Below are positions 57,193 to 64,000 of a stretch of DNA of 64,000 nucleotides, one piece after another. The notes beneath the pieces are model-generated. The model searched no databases, was not told the origin of the DNA, and saw nothing but the letters and a program-made list of their open reading frames with translations. Every line of letters starts with the position of its first letter. The first letter of the stretch is position 1. Origin of the DNA: Acidobacteriota bacterium (GTDB lineage Bacteria; Acidobacteriota; Blastocatellia; HR10); assembly GCA_030550025.1 (NCBI GenBank), contig JAUQQC010000007.1:95198-159197 (forward strand), written 5' to 3'. The position numbers were made by a program, and so were the translations under genes.

Positions 57193-58434
57193 ATGAACGG
57201 AGGGGAGATAAGACGCACGAAGTTGCTCGCCCTGGGACTTGTCCTCGTGGGCTTCGGCCTGGGGCTTGGGGGGACGAGGGCGATTTCCCCCGTCCCGCAG
57301 AAGTTTCCAATCCAAATCCCCTTGGGGATTCCCGCCGATCTTTGGGAGTTGATGATCCCGGCCGATAACCCGATGACCGAAGCAAAAGTCGCGCTCGGTC
57401 GCGATCTCTACTTCGATAAGCGGCTCTCGGTGGACAATACCGTTAGTTGCGCGACCTGTCATGATCCGCGCTTCGCGTTCACCGACGGTAAGCCCGTCTC
57501 CGAAGGAGTCGGGGGCAAAAAGGGCGCGCGCAATGCGCCGACAGTTCTGAACGCCATGTTCAACGAGGAGCAGTTCTGGGATGGGCGGGTGAAGACGCTC
57601 GAAGAACAAGTCTTGCAGCCGCTCATTAATCCCGTCGAGATGGCTATGCCTTCCCATGATGCCGTCGTGGCGAAAATCCGTGGGATTCCCGAATACGCGC
57701 GACGCTTCCAGGAGGTCTTCGGCGGACCCAATCCCGTGACCATCCAGAACATCGCCAAGGCGATCGCGGCCTTCGAACGCACGCTCCTTTCGGGTGATTC
57801 CCCCTTTGATCGCTTCATGGCGGGCAATCCGAACGCCATCAGCGAGGCCGCTCGTCGCGGATGGGAGTTGTTCAAGGGGAAAGCCCGCTGCATCACCTGC
57901 CACGAGTTCAATCCATCCTCGCCGTTCTTCACCGACTTCAAGTATCACAACATCGGCATCGGCATGAAAGCCACGCAGAATTTCGAGCCACTTGTGCGAC
58001 AGATCCAACAGATGGCTCAGGAGAACCGCCTGACGAAGGAAGCGCTCGATCGGCTCGCGCTCACCGAGGGGTTCTCCGAGCTCGGGCGTTTCCTTGTGAC
58101 CCGTCAGCCGAAAGACTTAGGTGCGTTTAAGACCTCTCCCTTGCGCGACATCGAGCTGACGGCTCCCTATATGCACGACGGGAGCTTGAAGACGCTCCGC
58201 GAAGTCATTGATTTCTACGATAAGGGCGGCGAGCCTAATCCGAACCTCGACGGCGGGATTGTGAAGCTCAATCTCACGGAGCAGGAGAAAGCGGATTTGG
58301 AAGAGTTTCTGAAAAGTTTGACGAGCGATTGGGTACGGCGGGTCGCCCGCGGTGAGATCAAGCTGGCCGCCGGACCCACTTCCGAGAATCCGGCGCTACG
58401 CCTGGCGCGCGATTCTCGGTCTTCGAGGAGGTGA
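57193..58434 (+). CDS. Di-heme cytochrome c peroxidase/MauG family protein
   Basis: TVSCATCHDPRFAFTDGKPVSEGVGGKKGARNAPTVLNAMFNEEQFWDGRVKTLEEQVLQPLINPVEM, ARCITCHEFN, LRDIELTAPYMHDGSLKTLREVIDFYDKGG. Confidence 0.92.
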   Translation: MNGGEIRRTKLLALGLVLVGFGLGLGGTRAISPVPQKFPIQIPLGIPADLWELMIPADNPMTEAKVALGRDLYFDKRLSVDNTVSCATCHDPRFAFTDGKPVSEGVGGKKGARNAPTVLNAMFNEEQFWDGRVKTLEEQVLQPLINPVEMAMPSHDAVVAKIRGIPEYARRFQEVFGGPNPVTIQNIAKAIAAFERTLLSGDSPFDRFMAGNPNAISEAARRGWELFKGKARCITCHEFNPSSPFFTDFKYHNIGIGMKATQNFEPLVRQIQQMAQENRLTKEALDRLALTEGFSELGRFLVTRQPKDLGAFKTSPLRDIELTAPYMHDGSLKTLREVIDFYDKGGEPNPNLDGGIVKLNLTEQEKADLEEFLKSLTSDWVRRVARGEIKLAAGPTSENPALRLARDSRSSRR

Positions 58435-58439
58435 ACGCT

Positions 58440-59564
58440 ATGTGGCCCTTGAAATGGAAGAAACGGGAACAGGAGTATCGTCGGCAGCGCGAGGAATTCT
58501 TCGAAGCTGTGAAGCGGCTCAATCGCCGGGACTTTCTGAAGGTCGCCGGCCTGTCGGCCGCCGTCTTCACGGCCAAGACCGTCGTTCCACCCCATTCCTT
58601 CCAGGTCGTGGATGTCGTGCGGGCGGAACCACAAGAGAAGCCGCTCTTCCGCTTCGCCTACATCTCCGATACACACCTGTATGAGCGAGAGCTGAACGAA
58701 CGCTTCGTCAATGCGGCGCTCCGAGCCGTGCGCGACGTCAATGCCCTGGATCCACCTCCCGATTTCGTCATCTTCGGTGGCGATCTGGCGCAACTGGGGC
58801 AGCCGAAAGAGCTGGAGTTGGGGAAGCAGATCCTGAGCGAGCTGAAGGTACCGGTGAAGATGATGGTCGGCGAGCACGACTGGTTCCTCGACATGGGCGA
58901 GAAATGGCGCGAGTTGTTCGGGCCGGAGAATTACTCGTTCGATCATAAGGGCGTGCACTTCATCGTCCTGATGAGCGTGAACGAGAAGGACTTCTGGACC
59001 GAGCGGAATATGACGCCGATGGAGCGTATGCTCACGGTCGCGCAACTGGATAACCCCATCCAGAGTCGGTTTGAGGTGGGGGAAGAGGGGCGCGAATGGT
59101 TGCGGCGCGATCTGGCGAAGGTCTCCAAGGACACGCCCATCATCATCTTCTCGCATTCGCCGCTCTACAAGTACTATCGCCCGTGGAACTTCTGGACCGA
59201 GGATGCCGAGGCGATTCACGAGATGCTCTTCCCCTTCAAGTCGGTGACGGTGATTCACGGGCACACGCATCAGTTGCTGACGCATCGGATCCAGAATATC
59301 CACTTCCATGGGATGCTCTCGACGGCGTGGCCGTGGCCGTATGCTCCGGAGGGCTTGCCCAAGCTGACCGTGCCGATGGAGCGACCTGATCCCTTTGATG
59401 AAGCCGATGGAACAGGATGGGGGACTGTAGATGTGCATCGCGACGGCTACGTGGATAAGCACTACAACCTCTGGAGTCGGAATCCGATCACGGTCGCCAA
59501 GGCATATCTGGAGTCGTGGGGCAAGGAGGCCATTCCTCCGGCTCCCGAGTTTCCACCCTATTAG
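58440..59564 (+). CDS. Tat-exported metallophosphoesterase
   Basis: LNRRDFLKVAGLSAAVFTAKTVVPPH; FAYISDTHLYERELN, VIFGGDLAQLGQPKELE, VGEHDW, IIFSHSPLY, VIHGHTHQLL. Confidence 0.9.
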   Translation: MWPLKWKKREQEYRRQREEFFEAVKRLNRRDFLKVAGLSAAVFTAKTVVPPHSFQVVDVVRAEPQEKPLFRFAYISDTHLYERELNERFVNAALRAVRDVNALDPPPDFVIFGGDLAQLGQPKELELGKQILSELKVPVKMMVGEHDWFLDMGEKWRELFGPENYSFDHKGVHFIVLMSVNEKDFWTERNMTPMERMLTVAQLDNPIQSRFEVGEEGREWLRRDLAKVSKDTPIIIFSHSPLYKYYRPWNFWTEDAEAIHEMLFPFKSVTVIHGHTHQLLTHRIQNIHFHGMLSTAWPWPYAPEGLPKLTVPMERPDPFDEADGTGWGTVDVHRDGYVDKHYNLWSRNPITVAKAYLESWGKEAIPPAPEFPPY

Positions 59565-59576
59565 GAGGAGGCCGCG

Positions 59577-60182
59577 ATGAGGACGGCGAAATTGCTCATT
59601 CTGGTCGTTGGGATCATCGGGCTCGCGCTTGTGGCGACATCGTTTGAGCGGCGGACGGTGGGCGCCCAGCAGTCCAAGGCGTCTGGCGGTTCCGATCGCC
59701 TCGTCGTGCAGCTCTGCGACGGAGAGACGAAGTTGGAGATCGCCGATGCCCGCGCTGGTGAAGTCCTGCCGCCGGAGAAAGCGCGCGAGGTCGCGCGCCG
59801 CATGATGGCCGCTTATGCTGAACAACAGGCGAAGCAAGTCTCCAAGTGGACGGCGCGCGATCGCCTGACTTGGGAGCGCGAGCAAAAGCGCGTGATCGAG
59901 GAGGGGTATAAGCTCTTCCACGATTGGAGAGCCTTGGGCGGCACAATCGGCATCTCCTGCGATATGTGCCACCCCGATGCGGCGGCGACGCATCCGGAGA
60001 CTTATCCGAAGTTCCAGACGCAGCTCAAGCGCGTGGCCACACTGCGCGATATGATCAACTGGTGCATCGAGAACCCGATGAAAGGCAAGCCCTTGCCGCC
60101 CGATGATCCGCGCATGATCGCGCTCGAAGCCTATATCACGAGCACGCGCAAGGGCGTGCCGCTCGAGCCAGGGAAGCATTGA
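59577..60182 (+). CDS. SoxA-like/mono-heme cytochrome c, exported
   Basis: IGISCDMCHPDAAATHPETYPKFQTQLKRVATLRDMINWCIENPMKGKPLPPDDPRMIALEAYITSTRKG. Confidence 0.75.
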   Translation: MRTAKLLILVVGIIGLALVATSFERRTVGAQQSKASGGSDRLVVQLCDGETKLEIADARAGEVLPPEKAREVARRMMAAYAEQQAKQVSKWTARDRLTWEREQKRVIEEGYKLFHDWRALGGTIGISCDMCHPDAAATHPETYPKFQTQLKRVATLRDMINWCIENPMKGKPLPPDDPRMIALEAYITSTRKGVPLEPGKH

Positions 60183-60191
60183 TGCGCACAC

Positions 60192-60219
60192 GGGCTCCGC
60201 GCACGCTCGCGCGGAGCCC
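60192..60219 (+). terminator. Strong hairpin downstream of the cytochrome operon
   Basis: GGGCTCCGCGC-ACGCTC-GCGCGGAGCCC, 11-bp perfect stem starting 10 nt after the stop; no long U-tract. Confidence 0.65.
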
Positions 60220-60387
60220 TCGCCTGGGGTGAGCGACCACCAGAAGCAAGTGACCAAGTGGGGTCGCGTGAGCCCAGGACAAGATGACGCCCCAAAGGGC
60301 GGTGACTCGTACGGCCTTCCGCACATCGGGGAACACCCTTTCGAGAGGGGCGGGGAGACTCGACGCTTCTTAACAGCGCGCTTCCCT

Positions 60388-61356
60388 TCACGAGAGCCGG
60401 CCACGAAGCTGGCTGTAATACTCGATCTCCTCCGGGTCTTCGATCTTGTACTTCTCCCAGATTGTGGCGTGGCCGCGAACGGTGCGCAGAATGTCGGCGA
60501 CCGAGGCGATGTCCTGGGGGAAGATGAGGTTGAAATTCACTCCGGGCGCTCCTTCGTACAGCAACCGCTCGACGATCCCAATCGTGATTTCCAGACCGAG
60601 GCGCGCAGCTTCCTCCTTGCTCCCGGCCTCGTCTAATCGCTCCATGATCCAGCGAGGAACCGGAATGTGCAGGCCCGTTTGCAAAAAGATGCAGCGGCGC
60701 ACGCTCGTGAGCGGGATCACGGAGGGGAGAATCGGAACCGCGATCCCATGCGCGAGCGCCGCGTCCACATAGCGGGCGTAGTTCGTGGGATCGGTGATGA
60801 TGTTGGCGATGATCCCCTGCGCGCCCGCTTCGATCTTTCGCCGCTGATAGGCCATGTGCTTGGAGAGCGCATGCGCGGGATATTCCGGGTGCCCGGCGAC
60901 GAAGATGTCAATCGCGTAGCCTTGCCCATCGCGATATTCCCGCAGGAGCCGGACCAGCTCGACTGTGGAGAACTTGAAGGCGTCCACTTGGCGCGAACGC
61001 TGCGGCGTCGGATCGCCACGCAGGACGAGGACATCGGAGACGGCCTTTCGATCCATCTCGTCGGCGCGGCTATAGATGCTGCGGACTGAACCTTCATCGC
61101 GCGCCGTCAAATGGATGACGATCGGCGTCTCCGGCCGCCAGGCGCGAATCGTCTCCACGACCGCGAGCGGATTCATGCGGAAGCTTCCGCCGGTGCTGTT
61201 GGTCACAGCGATGCCCGCGATGTCGAAGTCCTTCAGCGCACGCACCATCTCGTCCGTCTTCACCATGGTCTTGTAGTTGACGGGCGGACTGATCTCGACG
61301 GTGAAGGTCTTCTCACCGGCGTCGGCTTTCGCGCGCAGTCTGCCAAGCAATGCCAT
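60388..61356 (-). CDS. metF: Methylenetetrahydrofolate reductase
   Basis: KTFTVEISPPVNYKT, IAVTNSTGGSFRMNPLAVVETI, IVIHLTARDEG, DVLVLRGDPTP, AGAQGIIANIITDPTNYARYVDAALAHGIAVPILPSVIPLTS, PGVNFNLIF. Confidence 0.8.
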   Translation of the reverse strand: MALLGRLRAKADAGEKTFTVEISPPVNYKTMVKTDEMVRALKDFDIAGIAVTNSTGGSFRMNPLAVVETIRAWRPETPIVIHLTARDEGSVRSIYSRADEMDRKAVSDVLVLRGDPTPQRSRQVDAFKFSTVELVRLLREYRDGQGYAIDIFVAGHPEYPAHALSKHMAYQRRKIEAGAQGIIANIITDPTNYARYVDAALAHGIAVPILPSVIPLTSVRRCIFLQTGLHIPVPRWIMERLDEAGSKEEAARLGLEITIGIVERLLYEGAPGVNFNLIFPQDIASVADILRTVRGHATIWEKYKIEDPEEIEYYSQLRGRLS

Positions 61357-61408
61357 CGTTCTCCCTCGCCAGGTGTTTATCGGTTATAGCAGAAGCGCCG
61401 TGGGGGAT

Positions 61409-61894
61409 TCAAGCATCCGGGGGCGTTGTGTGAAGGGGATCACGGCGGATCGTCACCTGTCGCGTCGTCTCATCGATCCAGAGCAGCTCGACGCGATAAA
61501 TGAGCCTGGACTCTCCTCCCTTTCGATCGTCGAGCAGCTCGATCGGTACTTTCTCCCCCCACTCGATGGCGACGACAGCCGGAGTGGCTAGGATCTCCAT
61601 CAAACCCAGGTGTTCAATGAGCGCGCGCGGATCCTCCAGGCGGTAGAGGTCAATGTGGTAGAAGGGCCATCGCCCGTGATGGAGATTGATGAGCGTGAAC
61701 GAAGGACTGGTGACCTCGTCGGGATCGATGTCAAGGCCCGCGGCCAAGCCTTTCGCGAAAACCGTCTTTCCCACGCCCAGCTCTCCGATGAGGAGGAAGA
61801 CGGCGGGCGCCTCAAGCGAACGCGCCAGGCCTTCAGCCAACGCGCGCGTCTCTTCAGCCGAGCGCGTGAGGAACGTTCCCTGAACGCCGCTCAT
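61409..61894 (-). CDS. tsaE: tRNA threonylcarbamoyladenosine biosynthesis ATPase TsaE
   Basis: TRSAEETRALAEGLARSL, LIGELGVGKTVFAKGLAAGLDIDPDEVTSPSFTLINLHHGRWPFYHIDLYRLEDP, AIEWGEK. Confidence 0.92.
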   Translation of the reverse strand: MSGVQGTFLTRSAEETRALAEGLARSLEAPAVFLLIGELGVGKTVFAKGLAAGLDIDPDEVTSPSFTLINLHHGRWPFYHIDLYRLEDPRALIEHLGLMEILATPAVVAIEWGEKVPIELLDDRKGGESRLIYRVELLWIDETTRQVTIRRDPLHTTPPDA

Positions 61895-63488
61895 CTTCCC
61901 CTCCAATCAGTGCGAGGGCCTCGCCCAGATGCGCCGTCACGTCCGAGGCGAGCATCACGCGCGCGCCCACGCGTTGCGCAGCCAGATCGCCGGCCAATCC
62001 ATGCAAGTACACGGCCGCGAGCACGGCGTCCGTCGGCTCCCTCCCTCGATCTTGCGCCAGACATCCGGCGAGCATTCCCGTCAGGACATCGCCCGATCCC
62101 GCCGTCGCTAACCCCGCATTCCCCGTGGGATTCACATAGACTTGTCCATCCGGTGTCGCGATGAGCGTCCGGTGGCCTTTGAGCACAAGCCAAAGGTGAT
62201 GCGCCAGAGCGAATTCGCGCGCGACTTCTACGCGATTCTCCAGGACGTATTGAGTCGTGGTTCCGATCAAGCGCGCCATCTCGCCCGGATGCGGCGTCGC
62301 GATCAGTGGGCGTTCTCGCCCGTCCAGTTCATCGGGCCAGGGCGCGAGATTGTTGAGCCCATCGGCATCCACGATGATCGGGCATCGCGCGCGCAAGAGC
62401 AACTCGCGCACAAACCGCCGCGTGCTCTCCTGCGTCGTGAGTCCGGGACCGAGGGCGAGGAGATCGCGCTCAGCGATGAGTTCGAGTGCGCGTGCGAGCG
62501 CCTGTTCGGAGATCGTTCCTTCGGTCGTCTCCTCCAGCGCCTCCGTCATCGCTTCGGCGACCTGCGCGACGATGACCGATTGGATGCTCGGTACGGTGGC
62601 GACAGTGACTAGTCCTGCTCCCGCCGTGAGCGCCGCGCGCGCGGCCAGACACGCTGCGCCCGGCTTACCGCGCGATCCCGCGATCAAGAGGACATGCCCA
62701 TACGTCCCTTTGTGGCTGAGCGGCTGCCGACGCGTCCGCTCCAACCAGCGGCGCACGTCCGACGCTTCGACCAGATTCAGTGTCGCGCCCACCGAGCGAA
62801 TCAATTCGTCGGGAGACCCGATAGGAGCTACGACGACTTCCCCGGCGTGCAGGTATGCTGGCGGCAAGACCAAGGCCGGCTTCGGCGCTGTGAACGTCAC
62901 CGTCAGATCAGCGCGCACTGTCGGCCCAATCACGTGATCGCGATCGGCCGCCAATCCCGACGGCAAATCGATCGAGACGATGCGCGTCGCACGCGAGGTC
63001 TCGGCGAATCGAGCCAAGTCCGAGATGACTTCTCCGTATAGCCCTTCAGCCGGTCGCTCCAATCCCGTTCCCAGAAGGCCATCCACGATGAAATCGTAGC
63101 ACTCCAAGCGCTCCCGAAACGTCAACCACGTCTCCCAATCAGCGTCCTCGAAGAGGCGAAGCCCTTCCACACGCGCCGCGAGATTCCGAACGATCTCGAA
63201 ATTGACGCGCGCGTCTCCCCGCGCGTCCTCAACGCGAGCGAAAAGCAAAACCTCCACGCGAGCCCTCCGCATCCAAGCCTGACGAGCGAAGGCTGCGCCA
63301 TCTCCGCCATTATTCCCCTTGCCGCAGAGGACGAGAACGCGCCGATCGGCGATCGGCCTGAACCGTTGTTCGATGGCTCGAAGCGTCTGTGCGGCCGCGT
63401 TCTCCATGAGCAAAAGACTCGGAATCCCATACCGCTCCGTCGTCAGCCGGTCCACTTCGCGCACTTCGGCTGCCGTCAGCACCTTCAT
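61854..63488 (-). CDS. nnr: Bifunctional NAD(P)H-hydrate epimerase / ADP-dependent dehydratase
   Basis: MKVLTAAEVREVDRLTTERYGIPSLLLMENAA, VLCGKGNNGGDGAAFARQ, KGTYGHVLLIAGSRGKPGAACLAARAALTAGAGLVTVAT, NPTGNAGLATAGSGDVLTGMLAGCLAQ. Confidence 0.93.
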   Translation of the reverse strand: MKVLTAAEVREVDRLTTERYGIPSLLLMENAAAQTLRAIEQRFRPIADRRVLVLCGKGNNGGDGAAFARQAWMRRARVEVLLFARVEDARGDARVNFEIVRNLAARVEGLRLFEDADWETWLTFRERLECYDFIVDGLLGTGLERPAEGLYGEVISDLARFAETSRATRIVSIDLPSGLAADRDHVIGPTVRADLTVTFTAPKPALVLPPAYLHAGEVVVAPIGSPDELIRSVGATLNLVEASDVRRWLERTRRQPLSHKGTYGHVLLIAGSRGKPGAACLAARAALTAGAGLVTVATVPSIQSVIVAQVAEAMTEALEETTEGTISEQALARALELIAERDLLALGPGLTTQESTRRFVRELLLRARCPIIVDADGLNNLAPWPDELDGRERPLIATPHPGEMARLIGTTTQYVLENRVEVAREFALAHHLWLVLKGHRTLIATPDGQVYVNPTGNAGLATAGSGDVLTGMLAGCLAQDRGREPTDAVLAAVYLHGLAGDLAAQRVGARVMLASDVTAHLGEALALIGGEDERRSGNVPHALG

Positions 63489-63680
63489 AAGTTTCATAGT
63501 GTAGCACGAAGTCAAAGGACGACGAATTACGAAGCAGCCATTTCGCTTCTCCAAGCAGGGAAGCCTGTTTTAGAAGGCAAGCCCTTGTTTTTCTCGAAGC
63601 GCCAGGCTCAGGAGGCTGTGGACTGTGAGCCGGAACAATACCCACCTTGACTCTGTGGAGGTTCGCCTGACAGCAAAAGT

Positions 63681-63989
63681 TCACCGCATCGTTTCCAGCA
63701 GGCGGTCGAGGAGGCGGAGCACATCGTCTCGATTTCGACAGGATGCGCGCTCGCAGAGGGCCTGCAAGAGCCGGATGTAGTGGCTGACGTAGTCCCGGTT
63801 CTCGGACCAGAGGACATCGCCCGTCCGCATGCGCAGCAGGGCGAACATCTCCCCGTCCGGCTTGACGCAGACCCCGATGGAATCGAAAGTCCGAAGCGCC
63901 CTGGCCAGCTCGCCCACCCGCTCGTCTTCGACGACGACAAGCGCGATCCGTCCCCACTCCTTCTCGAGGAGTCCCCGCACGTTCTCCAC
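63681..63989 (-). CDS. Hypothetical protein, possibly GTG start
   Basis: Complete small ORF MENVRGLLEKEWGRIALVVVEDERVGELARALRTFDSIGVCVKPDGEMFALLRM; no family recognised. Confidence 0.4.
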   Translation of the reverse strand: MENVRGLLEKEWGRIALVVVEDERVGELARALRTFDSIGVCVKPDGEMFALLRMRTGDVLWSENRDYVSHYIRLLQALCERASCRNRDDVLRLLDRLLETMR

Positions 63990-64000
63990 GCACCGCCTCC

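Noticed and set aside
58215-60404. 729-aa minus-strand ORF
   Set aside because: Antisense to the metallophosphoesterase and cytochrome genes, His/Arg/Leu-rich low-complexity translation typical of GC-rich shadow ORFs; no recognisable domain.

Overview
The window reads as bacterial DNA in two compositional and architectural regimes. The Acidobacteria/Blastocatellia-like affiliation is an inference from gene style (TonB receptors with carboxypeptidase-regulatory N-domains, tandem amidohydrolases) and was not tested.

Regime 1 (~1-45.45 kb): a moderate-GC block with nearly all genes on the + strand. It resembles a catabolic/uptake island. Contents include a SucD-like protein plus a short citrate-synthase-like protein, MmgE/PrpD, a hydantoinase-like amidohydrolase, cytochrome c, DUF1838, a sialidase-like gene broken by an in-frame TGA, a class V aminotransferase, two TonB receptors, a TlpA-type thioredoxin, a Tat-leadered nitrilase, aldehyde dehydrogenase, acyl-CoA ligase, a metal-dependent-hydrolase-like protein, a type II DMSO-reductase-family Mo enzyme with chaperone and Fe-S beta subunit, several VOC proteins, a cupin, an FAD oxidoreductase, a PPOX protein and an MFS transporter. 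Its intergenic gaps hold several families of degenerate short-word repeats. Two identical, decayed 849-bp IS5/IS427-like copies lie at 11.0 and 29.8 kb.

Regime 2 (~45.5-64 kb): higher GC with no such repeats. It carries three tandem amidohydrolases, a D-aminoacylase-like gene, an OTC/carbamate kinase/cDPGS-like operon, a divergent GlgC-like protein, a di-heme peroxidase/metallophosphoesterase/SoxA-like operon, MetF, TsaE and Nnr.

Most notable observations: (i) an Fe-S beta subunit fused in frame to a hydrophobic segment plus a SnoaL-like domain that has a stand-alone paralogue in the window; (ii) a near-identical 46-aa Tat leader shared by the Mo enzyme and a nitrilase; (iii) two amidohydrolases without metal-binding His flanking one that keeps them; (iv) dispersed repeats that often overlap gene 3' ends; (v) identical IS copies sharing the same three in-frame stops. 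All homology calls come from reading the protein sequences; no database search was run.
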